The notes under the pieces are model-generated. The model was not told the origin of the DNA. It worked only from the letters and a program-made list of their open reading frames with translations, and did not search any database. Below, piece by piece: positions 24,274 to 32,444 of a DNA stretch of 49,350 bases (positions within the stretch are counted from its first letter, which is position 1; each line of letters starts with the position of its first letter). The translations under genes were made by a program, and so were the position numbers. Where the stretch lies: contig JBKOVB010000064.1 of the NCBI GenBank assembly GCA_046723735.1, forward strand, positions 1-49,350. Reading direction: 5' to 3'. The stretch comes from RYN-111 sp046723735. Its GTDB lineage: Bacteria; Actinomycetota; Actinomycetes; Mycobacteriales; SCTD01.

Positions 24274-24711
24274 ATCCGAGTCGGGCGGTGACGCCTCTCG
24301 CTGGGAGGGACCCACTCCAAGGTGCCCGTCGCAGTCTTACGTCCCAGGGTGGTGGAACGGCCTTATCCGCTGGTCGGCAACTCTTGATCGAAGGCGCAGA
24401 GGCGCTCGGCTAGTGCGCTCGTCAACGATCACGAGTCTGTGACTTCGCGACCGATGCGCCCAGAGAGCGCGGCACCGGAATCGCTCCGATCGGGCCGCAT
24501 CGCTGCATCCAGTAGTGCAGCCACAAGTTCAAGGCTCTCGTCGCTAGCCTGCGACTCCCTCTCGGAGCCTGGCTTCCGACGTTCGGCTTCGACCTCGATC
24601 AACAGCGACGCAGCTGTGTCCTGCACGGTGCCCACAAGGCGATCGTTTCAGACGCGAGCGCCTCGCGAGGAAGGCCGAGTTCCGAGGCTCGAGGAGCGGC
24701 ATCTCTCCGCT
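24274..24711. other. Stretch without a convincing gene
   Basis: The composition is visibly less GC-rich and lacks the strong third-position bias of flanking genes. The only candidate is a 68-codon minus-strand frame at 24429-24635, listed separately. No RNA gene, transposase remnant or clear repeat was found. Confidence 0.4.
24429..24635 (-). CDS. Doubtful small hypothetical protein
   Basis: 68 residues (MGTVQDTAASLLIEVEAERRKPG ...), acidic and Ser-rich, no recognised family. Its strand matches the other unknown genes of this island, and the length of the frame exceeds chance only slightly. Confidence 0.25.
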   Translation of the reverse strand: MGTVQDTAASLLIEVEAERRKPGSERESQASDESLELVAALLDAAMRPDRSDSGAALSGRIGREVTDS

Positions 24712-24918
24712 CTACGGAAGGCGGGGCTTCGACATCGCGCCAGCAGCAGCGGCGACCTCCACGAAATCTTGATGGGTCATCGTCAGAAGGTCCGCGGCGA
24801 CGCCTTGCAGGTCGGAGGCCAGGTGCGCGAAAGCCTCATTCGGACTGTCGCTGACCGGGGTACTGCCCGTGGCGCTCACGTGCCCGCAAGAAGTCCTGAT
24901 GCGTGACGGCTGCCTCAC
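24712..24918 (-). CDS. Doubtful small hypothetical protein
   Basis: Up to 68 residues; the part SPNEAFAHLASDLQGVAADLLTMTHQDFVEVAAAAGAMS looks like a genuine amphipathic helical sequence. The start is uncertain; a GTG near 24873 is possible. No family recognised. Confidence 0.3.
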   Translation of the reverse strand: MRQPSRIRTSCGHVSATGSTPVSDSPNEAFAHLASDLQGVAADLLTMTHQDFVEVAAAAGAMSKPRLP

Positions 24919-24969
24919 CCCAGCAGTACCGCACGATGCCGAGGGAGCGGCCCTTCTCCTCGTGAGTGT

Positions 24970-25605
24970 CTAGTGGTGTCGACCTCGGTAGAAGACGCTG
25001 GGCGAGCCCTTGGCCTCACTCCGGTCCTCGAAACGCCCGCGCACAGTCGCCCGACGAGCTGGGATGCTGAGATTCACCAGCAGGGCGAGGCCGAGGCCGA
25101 GAAGCATGCCAGCGGCCAGGGCGAGGGCGATCGAGGCTGCCAGGCCTTGGCTGCGAAGCAATAGAAGGGCCAGCACCGTCGCGGCGCCCACGGTCGAGCG
25201 CCTTGTGGCACGGCTTCGTCCGGACGCCACCAGCTCGGAGCCGCTGCCGTAGAAGGTGCCTGATCGGAGGAACAACCCTGCCGTCACTGCCCCGCTCGCC
25301 AATGGGAGGACGGCCAGGATGGACCACGAGGGCGCGTCGTGCTTGGCGGCTGCGGCAAGCAGCATCGTGGCACCACACGCGACGCTGAATGCGAAGAACA
25401 GAGCCAGGCGTGTCCATAGACCCGCTCCGCTGCTCGCCCGCTGAGAAGACACGTCGCGGAGGCTAGCTCGCACGTCCGCAGGAGAGGGGAACGCCGCGTC
25501 CTCGCCAGAGCGACCCTTCTCGGTCGGTGCTCTATGCCCCGCAGTTGTACTGGTACCGCGTGGCGAGACCTTCACCGCACCAGAAGCCGTTCTCGCCTTG
25601 GACAT
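24970..25605 (-). CDS. Multi-pass membrane protein of unknown function
   Basis: Up to 211 residues. A hydrophilic N-terminus of about 65 residues precedes three or four hydrophobic helices (LALFFAFSVACGATMLLAAAA; LAVLPLASGAVTAGLFL; VGAATVLALLLL; ALALAAGMLLGLGLALLVNL) and a basic tail. The ATG at 25605 overlaps the lipoprotein gene by 74 bases; internal GTG codons at about residues 11, 45 or 52 are alternative starts. Composition is less GC-biased than the core genes, suggesting acquisition. No family recognised. Confidence 0.5.
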   Translation of the reverse strand: MSKARTASGAVKVSPRGTSTTAGHRAPTEKGRSGEDAAFPSPADVRASLRDVSSQRASSGAGLWTRLALFFAFSVACGATMLLAAAAKHDAPSWSILAVLPLASGAVTAGLFLRSGTFYGSGSELVASGRSRATRRSTVGAATVLALLLLRSQGLAASIALALAAGMLLGLGLALLVNLSIPARRATVRGRFEDRSEAKGSPSVFYRGRHH

Positions 25606-26167
25606 TGATGGGCGCTACGTGGCTGACCAGGCTCATCTCCTCCAGGAGGTGAGGCGCGGCGATCCACAGTAGGGACGAGTCACCGGGCCGAACGGAGCCG
25701 TCCGCGAGCCAACACGCATCGCTCGGCTCCGGGAAGGGCCTACCCGTGCCGTCCTCATAGCGGACGTCCGTCACCACGAGCAGAAGCCGGTCCGGGTTTC
25801 GGTACCGCTTCCACCTCACCGTGTCGGTCTCAACAGTGCCGTTAGGCCCGACGCTGTTGAAAGACGTACTCACCTCGCTGCGTCCGCGAGGACGCAGGTC
25901 CATGCGCGAGCCATGGACTGCCCAATGACCCGCGAAGGGTCCGAGCCCCGCCGTCCGGTCACGGGCGTTCAATGGCCGAGGCGTGGACCGGCGCGTTACC
26001 ACCGTGTTCGGCGTCGCGCAGGGATCGTCTTCGTGGGGCGCAGCGGGTGGACTCGCGGCGGTCGCGAGACCCGGTGCCGTTCTGGGCGGTGTGCGGTCGT
26101 CTTCCTCGCAGGCGACGAGACCACCTGCTACTGCCAGAGCCACGAGGGCGAGGGAAGCGACTCGCAC
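25532..26167 (-). CDS. Putative lipoprotein of unknown function
   Basis: 211 residues. The N-terminus MRVASLALVALAVAGGLVACEEDD is a signal peptide with a good lipobox (LVAC), lipidation at Cys20. The exported part contains FAGHWAVHGSRMDLRPRGRSEVSTSFNSVG and four Cys that may form disulfides (DACWLADG, FWCGEGLATRYQYNCGA). It looks like a small extracellular domain; no family recognised. It overlaps the membrane protein gene downstream on the same strand, so the two may work together. Confidence 0.55.
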   Translation of the reverse strand: MRVASLALVALAVAGGLVACEEDDRTPPRTAPGLATAASPPAAPHEDDPCATPNTVVTRRSTPRPLNARDRTAGLGPFAGHWAVHGSRMDLRPRGRSEVSTSFNSVGPNGTVETDTVRWKRYRNPDRLLLVVTDVRYEDGTGRPFPEPSDACWLADGSVRPGDSSLLWIAAPHLLEEMSLVSHVAPINVQGENGFWCGEGLATRYQYNCGA

Positions 26168-26294
26168 CGCGCCACGCTATCCGGACGACCGCGTCGAAGA
26201 ACGGCTCCTCGCAGCACGGCGCGTCCCCGAAGTCCACGTCAGAGTCATGCGGGGTCATCCACATCCTTGGTCGGACCCGCCAGCTCGTCGTAGG

Positions 26295-26310
26295 GCGAAT
26301 GTATGTTCCT
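26295..26310. promoter_or_regulatory. Imperfect SOS-box-like palindrome before the DUF222 gene
   Basis: GAAT-GTAT-GTTC at 26297-26308 differs at one base from the core GAAC-N4-GTTC of actinobacterial LexA boxes; the outer flanks match poorly. It lies 19 bases before the ATG. Several 13E12-family genes of M. tuberculosis are LexA-regulated, which makes the site plausible. Confidence 0.4.
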
Positions 26311-26327
26311 GTCCGGAAGGGGGCGGG

Positions 26328-27590
26328 ATGACGACCGACGTGCTCGACGTACCAGCCCCTTGCGGGCTGCCGCCCGAGGTCGTCGCGCTGCAGGAGGCGA
26401 TCGACGCGGTCGCGCTCTTCCTCGCGCGCGGGGGCGACTGCCAGGTCGGCACCATGACCGCGCTCCTGGGCCAGGCGCAGCAGGTGGAGGGCTTGGCGCT
26501 GCGGCAGGTCGCCCAGGTCGACCTCTCCGGCACGTGGATCGCGGTGGCGCCCCACGGCACGCACCAGCTCGTGCAGAACGCTCTGGGCTGCACCGTCGAG
26601 CACTCCCGCGCCACGGTGCGGCTGGCCCGCCGGTTGGAGGAGGACCTCGCCCCGGTCGGGGACCTGCTGCGCGCTGGCCGCATCACCCGCGCGCACGCGG
26701 CCGCCGTGGTGCACGGCTTGCGCGGCCTGGACCCGGAGACCGTGGCCAGCAGCCTGGAGGCGGTCTGCCAGGCGGCCCTGAGCGCCGACCCGAGCGCGCT
26801 GGCCAAGCGGCTGCGCGAGCGCGCCGAGGCCGTCAGCCCGCAGCTCGCCGAGGAGCAGCGCCGCCGCCTCGAGGCGCGCACCGAGTTCCGGATGAACGAG
26901 ACGTTCGACGGCGGCTGGCACGTCGAGGGCACCCTGGACGGCGAAGACGGCGCGCTGCTGCAGGACGTCATCAACAAGCGCCTGGCGGCCGGCCGGGTCG
27001 ACGGCGACACCCGGGGGCTGCCGCAGCGCCGCCGGCAGGCGTTCATGGACGTCATCCGGCACTACGCCGACTGCCGCGACGAACAGGTGCCCGGCCAGGG
27101 CAGCAACCGAGCCCAGCTGATCATCGTCGCGAGCGGCGACGCAGTCGCCGGTACGCCGGGTGCCGCCCCCGCCCGGGTGATCGGCACCCGGTGCGGGCTG
27201 CTGACCCGGCGCCAGCTCATGCGCCTCATGTGCGACGCGGACATCAGCACGGTCACCCTGTCCGAGGACCTCGAGCGCGTCGACCTCGGCCGCTCGACGC
27301 GCACGGTGACCAAGGCCCAGTGGCTTGCGCTCGTCGCGCGGGACCGGCACTGCGTCGTCAAAGGCTGCCACCGGCCACCGAGCGCCTGCCAGGCCCACCA
27401 CGTGATCTGGTGGTCCGCCGGCGGCACCAGCGACATCGACAACTACGCGCTCGTCTGCCACGCCCACCACCACGACCTGCATGACCGTGGCGCCTGGCTG
27501 GTTACCCACGACGACCGGCTGCTCACTCCGGAGGGCTACCGCGACACCGCTTTCGACCCACCCCCGCCGCGACCACGCCCCTGCCCCTGA
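26328..27590 (+). CDS. DUF222 (13E12 family) HNH endonuclease
   Basis: 420 residues. DUF222 spans about 10-300 (QVEGLALRQVAQVDLSG, TVEHSRATVRLARRLEEDL, RITRAHAAAVVHGLRGLDPETV). The C-terminal HNH domain (about 340-390) has CVVKGCHRPPSACQAHHVIWWSAGGTSDIDNYALVCHAHHHDLHD: zinc Cys pairs, catalytic His-His, Asn and the final His cluster. ATG start with GGAAGGGGG upstream. It is the intact paralogue of the pseudogene at 6359-7217, and both are followed by the same hairpin. Its role in the cell is not established; nuclease activity is likely. Confidence 0.88.
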   Translation: MTTDVLDVPAPCGLPPEVVALQEAIDAVALFLARGGDCQVGTMTALLGQAQQVEGLALRQVAQVDLSGTWIAVAPHGTHQLVQNALGCTVEHSRATVRLARRLEEDLAPVGDLLRAGRITRAHAAAVVHGLRGLDPETVASSLEAVCQAALSADPSALAKRLRERAEAVSPQLAEEQRRRLEARTEFRMNETFDGGWHVEGTLDGEDGALLQDVINKRLAAGRVDGDTRGLPQRRRQAFMDVIRHYADCRDEQVPGQGSNRAQLIIVASGDAVAGTPGAAPARVIGTRCGLLTRRQLMRLMCDADISTVTLSEDLERVDLGRSTRTVTKAQWLALVARDRHCVVKGCHRPPSACQAHHVIWWSAGGTSDIDNYALVCHAHHHDLHDRGAWLVTHDDRLLTPEGYRDTAFDPPPPRPRPCP

Positions 27591-27608
27591 GCCCCAGCCA
27601 CCCTGGGG
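27590..27608 (+). terminator. Hairpin after the intact DUF222 gene
   Basis: GCCCCAG, loop CCACC, CTGGGGC: a perfect 7-bp stem beginning at the last base of the stop codon. It is conserved with the pseudogene copy at 7218-7236. Confidence 0.45.
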
Positions 27609-27679
27609 CTCGCAGGGCTGCCCGGACACACGCCCGCGGCGGTGAAGGCCAGCGGGCCGTCGTACCAGGACAGGCTCAC

Positions 27680-27685
27680 TAGGCT
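27680..27685 (+). promoter_or_regulatory. -10 element TAGGCT before mec
   Basis: TAGGCT plus six bases plus GTG at 27692, no ribosome site. It gives the mec-cysO-cysM genes their own promoter after the insertion. Confidence 0.55.
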
Positions 27686-27691
27686 CGTCGC

Positions 27692-28090
27692 GTGCTGTCG
27701 CTGCCGCAGGCTTTCCTGGACCAGGTGCTCGCCCACGCCCGTCGGGACCACCCCGACGAGTGCTGCGGCATCATCGCGGGCAAGGGCGGCCTGGCGACGC
27801 GGGTGTTCGAGATGGAGAACGCCGAGCGGTCACCGACAGGCTTCACCTTCGACAGCGCCGAGTGGTTGAAGGTCTACCGGGAGATCGACGACGCGGACGA
27901 GGAGCTCCTGGCCGTCTACCACTCCCACACCGCGACCGAGGCCTACCCGTCGCGGACGGACATCCTGTGGGCCGAGCACAACGAGTTCGAGCACTGGCTG
28001 CTGGTCTCCACGCGGGCCGAGGAGGACGAGGTGCGGAGCTTCACGATCACCGACGGCGTGGTCGCCGAGGAGCCCGTCGAGATCACCTGA
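27692..28090 (+). CDS. mec: JAMM/M67 metallopeptidase Mec, CysO-cysteine hydrolase
   Basis: 132 residues. JAMM zinc site complete: E23 (HPDECCG), H77-S-H79 and D90 (YHSHTATEAYPSRTD). In M. tuberculosis Mec+ releases cysteine from the C-terminus of CysO-cysteine. The neighbours cysO and cysM confirm the role. Leaderless-type start. Confidence 0.92.
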   Translation: MLSLPQAFLDQVLAHARRDHPDECCGIIAGKGGLATRVFEMENAERSPTGFTFDSAEWLKVYREIDDADEELLAVYHSHTATEAYPSRTDILWAEHNEFEHWLLVSTRAEEDEVRSFTITDGVVAEEPVEIT

Positions 28091-28182
28091 GGTGTGGCGC
28101 GGGTCACCTCCCGGCGGCCCGCGGAACAGCGCCGTCGCCAGATCGTGTTCACTGGAAGCAGTCCTACGAGCACTGGAGCAGC

Positions 28183-28458
28183 ATGTCGATCGAGGTCCGC
28201 ATCCCGACCATCCTCCGCACCTACACGGGTGGGGAGAAGGCCGTCGAGGCGAAGGGTGACACGCTCGCCGGGCTCATCGACGACCTGGAGAGCCGCCACG
28301 CCGGCATCAAGGGCCGCCTCATCACCGAGGACGGCGCGCTGCACCGGTTCGTGAACATCTACGTCAACGACGAGGACGTCCGCTTCCTGGGCGCGCTCGA
28401 GACGCCCCTCAAGGACGGCGACAGCGTCACGGTCCTGCCGGCGGTCGCAGGAGGGTGA
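28183..28458 (+). CDS. cysO: MoaD/ThiS-like sulfur carrier CysO
   Basis: 91 residues with ubiquitin-like beta-grasp sequence (VRIPTILRTYTGG ... DSVTVLPAVAGG) ending in the Gly-Gly needed for thiocarboxylation. ATG at 28183 is preferred, though its ribosome site (GGAGC) is modest. It overlaps cysM by 4 bases. Carries sulfur to CysM. Confidence 0.93.
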   Translation: MSIEVRIPTILRTYTGGEKAVEAKGDTLAGLIDDLESRHAGIKGRLITEDGALHRFVNIYVNDEDVRFLGALETPLKDGDSVTVLPAVAGG

Positions 28459-29405
28459 CCCGGTACGACTCGCTGATCGAGTCCCTCGGGCGCACGCCGC
28501 TCGTCGGGCTCCCTCGGCTGTCGCCGTCCCCGGACGTGCGGCTGTGGGCCAAGCTGGAGACGGCCAACCCCACCGGCTCGGTCAAGGACCGGGCGGCGCT
28601 CTACATGGTCGCGCAGGCTGAGAAGGAGGGGCTGCTCCGGCCCGGCGTGACGGTGCTCGAACCCACGTCCGGCAACACCGGCATCAGCCTTGCCATGGTG
28701 TGCCGCATGCGCGGCTACCGGCTCATCTGTGTGATGCCGGAGAACACCAGCGTGGAGCGTCGGCAGCTGCTCACCATGTACGGCGCCGAGATCGTCACCT
28801 CGCCGGCCGCGGGTGGGTCGAACCAGGCGGTGGCCGTCGCGAAACAGCTCGCCGCCGAGAACCCCGACTGGGTCATGCTCTACCAGTACGGCAACCCGGC
28901 GAACGCTCAGGCCCACTACGAGACGACCGGGCCGGAGCTGCTCGAGGACCTGCCCACGATCACGCACTTCGTGGCCGGCCTCGGCACGACGGGCACGCTG
29001 ATGGGCACCGGCCGGTTCCTCAGGGAGAACGTGCCCGGCGTACGCGTCATCGCGGCCGAGCCGCGGTACGGCGAGCTCGTCTACGGCCTCCGCAACATCG
29101 ACGAGGGCTTCGTCCCCGAGCTGTACGACGGGTCGGTGCTCACCTCGCGCTTCAGCGTCGGCCCGCGCGAGGCGCTGCGCCGCACGCGGCAGCTCGTCGA
29201 GGAGGAGGGGATCTTCGCCGGCATCTCCACCGGTGCGATCCTGCATGCCGCGCTCGGCGAGGCGATGAAGTGCGTCAAGGCCGGCGAGCGCGCCGACATC
29301 GCGTTCATCGTCGCGGACGGCGGTTGGAAGTACCTGTCGACGGGGGCGTACGCCGGGACGCTCGAGGAGGCCGAGCACGCGCTCGAGGGCCAGCTCTGGG
29401 CGTAG
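28455..29405 (+). CDS. cysM: CysO-dependent O-phosphoserine sulfhydrylase CysM
   Basis: 316 residues, PLP fold type II. The PLP Lys is K44 (NPTGSVKDRAALYM); PTSGNTGISLAM binds the substrate carboxylate and GLGTTGTLMGTG the phosphate of PLP. It makes CysO-cysteine from O-phosphoserine and thiocarboxylated CysO. GTG start inside the end of cysO. In M. tuberculosis a rhomboid gene follows; here there is only a 90-base gap before murI. Confidence 0.94.
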   Translation: MTRYDSLIESLGRTPLVGLPRLSPSPDVRLWAKLETANPTGSVKDRAALYMVAQAEKEGLLRPGVTVLEPTSGNTGISLAMVCRMRGYRLICVMPENTSVERRQLLTMYGAEIVTSPAAGGSNQAVAVAKQLAAENPDWVMLYQYGNPANAQAHYETTGPELLEDLPTITHFVAGLGTTGTLMGTGRFLRENVPGVRVIAAEPRYGELVYGLRNIDEGFVPELYDGSVLTSRFSVGPREALRRTRQLVEEEGIFAGISTGAILHAALGEAMKCVKAGERADIAFIVADGGWKYLSTGAYAGTLEEAEHALEGQLWA

Positions 29406-29447
29406 CACGGAGCTCGGTATCAGCCGAACGGCCACAATCGCCCGGAG

Positions 29448-29463
29448 TGTCGGCGAGCCGACA
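29448..29463. promoter_or_regulatory. Inverted repeat upstream of murI
   Basis: TGTCGG-CGAG-CCGACA, perfect 6-base arms, about 20 bases before the murI -10 element. It could be an operator over the -35 region or a cysM terminator; no U-tract. Confidence 0.35.
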
Positions 29464-29483
29464 TCATGATCACTGGGCGCCCG

Positions 29484-29489
29484 TAGGGT
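29484..29489 (+). promoter_or_regulatory. -10 element TAGGGT before murI
   Basis: TAGGGT plus six bases plus GTG at 29496, no ribosome site: leaderless-type. Confidence 0.5.
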
Positions 29490-29495
29490 GGCACC

Positions 29496-30323
29496 GTGCG
29501 TGAGAGCTCAGCAGCGGCGCCGATCGGCGTCTTCGACTCCGGCGTAGGCGGTCTGACCGTCGCGCGCGCCCTGCTCGACCAGCTCCCGCACGAGGAGCTC
29601 CGGTACGTCGGCGACACCGCGCACGGGCCCTACGGGCCGCTCGCCATCGCGGACGTCCGCCGGCACGCCCTCGCGGCGATGGACGAGCTCGTGGGCAGCG
29701 GCGTCAAGATGCTGGTGATCGCCTGCAACAGCGCCAGCAGCGCCGCGTACCGCGATGCCAAGGAGCGCTACGACGTGCCCGTCGTGGAGGTGATCGCCCC
29801 CGCCGTACGCCGGGCCGTGGCCGCCACCCGCAACGACCGCGTGGGGCTCATCGCAACCGCCATGACGGTCGCGAGCGGGGCGTACGACGACGCCTTCGCC
29901 GCCGCGCCGCAGGTGCAGCTGACGAGCGCCGCCTGTCCGCGGTTCGTGGACTTCGTGGAGCGCGGCGTGACGACCGGTCGGCAGCTGCTGCAGCTCGCCA
30001 CGCACTACCTCGCGCCGGTGCAGCAGGCCGGTGTCGACACCCTGGTGCTCGGGTGCACGCACTACCCGCTGCTGACCGGGATGATCTCGCTCGTGATGGG
30101 CGAGGGCGTGACGCTCGTGAGCAGCGCCGAGGAGACGGCCAAGGACGTCTACCGCGTGCTCGTGCGGGAGGGCCTCGAGCGCCCGGACGACCTCCCCGAG
30201 CCGCAGCACCGGTTCTTCGCCACCGGCGATCCCGCGCCGTTCGAGAAGGTCGGCCGGAGGTTCATCGGTCCGCAGATCGGGCAGGTCTTCGCCGTCGGAG
30301 GTCAGGAGAAGCTGTGCATCTGA
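29496..30323 (+). CDS. murI: Glutamate racemase
   Basis: 275 residues. Converts L- to D-glutamate for peptidoglycan. The two catalytic Cys are C77 (VIACNSASSAAY) and C187 (LVLGCTHYPLL); FDSGVGGLTV and DTAHGPYGP are the substrate loops. Its 3' end overlaps the MBL gene by 10 bases, so the pair is coupled. Confidence 0.96.
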   Translation: MRESSAAAPIGVFDSGVGGLTVARALLDQLPHEELRYVGDTAHGPYGPLAIADVRRHALAAMDELVGSGVKMLVIACNSASSAAYRDAKERYDVPVVEVIAPAVRRAVAATRNDRVGLIATAMTVASGAYDDAFAAAPQVQLTSAACPRFVDFVERGVTTGRQLLQLATHYLAPVQQAGVDTLVLGCTHYPLLTGMISLVMGEGVTLVSSAEETAKDVYRVLVREGLERPDDLPEPQHRFFATGDPAPFEKVGRRFIGPQIGQVFAVGGQEKLCI

Positions 30324-31060
30324 CCGTGCTGGGGTGTGCGGGCACGTTCCCGGGCCCGTCCTCACCGTGCTCCGGGTACCTGCTGGAGCACGACGGCTAC
30401 CGGTTGGTGCTCGACCTCGGCGCGGGCGCGCTCGGCAACCTGCAGCGGCACATCGACCTGCTCGACGTGGACGCGGTGTACGTCACGCACCTGCACGCCG
30501 ACCACTGCATCGACCTGGTGGCCTACTTCTACGCGCGGCGCTACCACCCGGGGGGCGTCCCGGCTCGGCTGCCGGTGTACGGCCCGAAGGGCAGCGCGCA
30601 CCGCATCACCGCGGCGTTCGAGGAGCCGCCGGTCGACGGCTTCGAGCAGGTCTACGACTTCCGTGAGCCGGGTCCGGGCACCTATCAGCTCGGCCCGTTC
30701 ACGGTGAGCAGCGTCGTGGTCCGGCACCCCGTGGAGTGCCACGGCCTGCGCATCCAGGCGGGCGGCAAGGTACTCACCTACTCCGGCGACACCGCCACGT
30801 GCCCGGAGCTCGTCGAGCTGGCACGCGACGCCGACCTGTTCTTGTGCGAGGCGAGCTGGCCGTCCGTCCCCACGCCGCCGGAGGGCATCCACCTCACGGG
30901 TCGTGAGGCGGGGGAGGCGGCCGCGGCCGCGGGCGCGAAGCGGCTGCTGCTCACGCACCTCATGCCGTTCCACGACCCGCAGGAGATCTTGGCCGAGGCC
31001 AAGGAGGCCTACGACGGTCACATCGACCTCGTCTCGCCGGGGGCCGTGTACTCGGTCTGA
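30314..31060 (+). CDS. MBL-fold phosphodiesterase, Rv1339-like by position
   Basis: 248 residues. Metal-binding motif THLHADHCIDL, further ligands in VRHPVECHG, YSGDTATCPEL and LLLTHLMP. RNase Z/class II phosphodiesterase-like fold. In M. tuberculosis the same position between murI and rph holds Rv1339, reported to lower cAMP; that activity is inferred here from synteny only. GTG at 30314 with GGAGG and AGGAGA upstream inside murI. Confidence 0.85.
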   Translation: MHLTVLGCAGTFPGPSSPCSGYLLEHDGYRLVLDLGAGALGNLQRHIDLLDVDAVYVTHLHADHCIDLVAYFYARRYHPGGVPARLPVYGPKGSAHRITAAFEEPPVDGFEQVYDFREPGPGTYQLGPFTVSSVVVRHPVECHGLRIQAGGKVLTYSGDTATCPELVELARDADLFLCEASWPSVPTPPEGIHLTGREAGEAAAAAGAKRLLLTHLMPFHDPQEILAEAKEAYDGHIDLVSPGAVYSV

Positions 31061-31124
31061 CGCGCCCTCGGGCCGGCTCCGCGGGCCGAGGGACTGAGGC
31101 GTCCGGCGCCGAGCCTGGCCCCAT

Positions 31125-31130
31125 TAGGGT
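31125..31130 (+). promoter_or_regulatory. -10 element TAGGGT before rph
   Basis: TAGGGT plus seven bases plus ATG at 31138, no ribosome site: leaderless-type. Confidence 0.5.
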
Positions 31131-31137
31131 TTCGGCC

Positions 31138-31854
31138 ATGACGCGCGAGGACGGTAGGACCGCAGACCAGCTCCGCCCGGTGACGATGACCCGTCGTTGG
31201 CTGGACCACGCCGAGGGGTCCTGCCTCGTGGAGTTCGGCCGCACACGGGTGCTCGTCGCCGTGTCGGCGACCGAGGGCGTCCCGCGGTGGCGCAAGGGCT
31301 CGGGCCTGGGCTGGGTCACTGCCGAGTACGCCATGCTTCCGCGCGCCACCCACACCCGCTCCGACCGGGAGTCCGTCAAGGGCCGGCTCGGCGGTCGCAC
31401 CCACGAGATCAGCCGGCTGGTCGGGCGCTCGCTGCGCGCGGCCGTGGACCTCTCGCTGCTGGGGGAGAACACGCTCGCCGTCGACTGCGACGTGCTCCAG
31501 GCCGACGGCGGCACGCGCACTGCGGCCATCACGGGCGCCTTCGTGGCGGTCTCGGACGCGTGTGCGTTCCTGGGGCGCCCGCAGGCCGTCGTACGGTCCG
31601 TCTCCGCCGTGTCGGTGGGCATCGTCGGTGGCGAGCCGCTGCTCGACCTGGCCTACACCGAGGACGTACGGGCGGACACCGACATGAACGTCGTCGCCAC
31701 CGGCGACGGCGACGTGATCGAGGTGCAAGGTACGGCGGAGGGCGCCCCCTTCTCGCGCAAGGAGCTCGACGCGCTGCTCGACCTGGGCCTCGCGGGCTGC
31801 GCCCAGCTGACCGCGCTGCAGCAGGCCGTGCTGGCGCAGCCGTTGCCCGCATGA
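31138..31854 (+). CDS. rph: Ribonuclease PH
   Basis: 238 residues. Phosphorolytic 3'-to-5' exonuclease trimming tRNA 3' ends. Typical blocks: SCLVEFGRTRVLVAVSATEGVPRW, GWVTAEYAMLPRATHTRSDRE, GRTHEISRLVGRSLRAAVDL and DCDVLQADGGTRTAAITGA. Full length. ATGA overlap with rdgB. Confidence 0.96.
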   Translation: MTREDGRTADQLRPVTMTRRWLDHAEGSCLVEFGRTRVLVAVSATEGVPRWRKGSGLGWVTAEYAMLPRATHTRSDRESVKGRLGGRTHEISRLVGRSLRAAVDLSLLGENTLAVDCDVLQADGGTRTAAITGAFVAVSDACAFLGRPQAVVRSVSAVSVGIVGGEPLLDLAYTEDVRADTDMNVVATGDGDVIEVQGTAEGAPFSRKELDALLDLGLAGCAQLTALQQAVLAQPLPA

Positions 31855-32444
31855 GCCTCGTCCTGCTGGCCACCCGCAACCAGGGCAAGGTCCGGGAGCT
31901 CGCAAGGATCCTGACGCCGTACGGCGTGGAGCTGCAGGGCGCGAGCTACGACCCGGGGCCGGAGACGGGCGCGACCTTCGCGGAGAACGCGCTCGCGAAG
32001 GCCCGCGAGGGCGTGCGCGAGACCGGGCTGCCGGCGCTGGCGGACGACAGCGGGCTCGCGGTGGACGCCCTCAACGGCATGCCGGGGATCCTCTCGGCCC
32101 GCTGGGCCGGACGGCACGGCGACGACCAGGCCAACCTCGACCTCGTGCTCGGCCAGATCGAGGACGTGCCGGACGAGCGGCGGGGAGCGGCGTTCGTGTG
32201 CGCGGCGGCCTACGCGCTGCCCGACGGGCGCGAGGAGGTGGTCATCCGGGAGCTGCGCGGCACGATCGTCCGGGAGCCGCGGGGCACCAACGGCTTCGGC
32301 TACGACCCGATCTTCCTGCCGGAGGGCCGGACGCTCACCTCGGCCGAGCTGGACCCCGACGAGAAGGACGCGATCAGCCATCGGGGCCAGGCGTTCCGGG
32401 CGCTGGCGCCGCTGCTGGCGAAGGCGCTCGCGGGCATGTCGTGA
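31851..32444 (+). CDS. rdgB: XTP/dITP pyrophosphatase (RdgB/HAM1)
   Basis: 197 residues. Hydrolyses non-canonical purine triphosphates. Motifs LLATRNQGKVRELARIL, LADDSGLAVDAL, GTNGFGYDPIF and DAISHRGQAF are all present. Starts in the rph stop (ATGA) and its own stop overlaps the GTG of the next short frame (GTGA). Confidence 0.96.
   Translation: MSLVLLATRNQGKVRELARILTPYGVELQGASYDPGPETGATFAENALAKAREGVRETGLPALADDSGLAVDALNGMPGILSARWAGRHGDDQANLDLVLGQIEDVPDERRGAAFVCAAAYALPDGREEVVIRELRGTIVREPRGTNGFGYDPIFLPEGRTLTSAELDPDEKDAISHRGQAFRALAPLLAKALAGMS

Noticed and set aside
24345..24425. tRNA-like start (GGGTGGTGGAACGG...) in the lower-GC island
   Set aside because: No T-arm TTCGA-type loop, no matching acceptor or anticodon stem follows. 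Chance similarity to the D arm of leucine/serine tRNAs.
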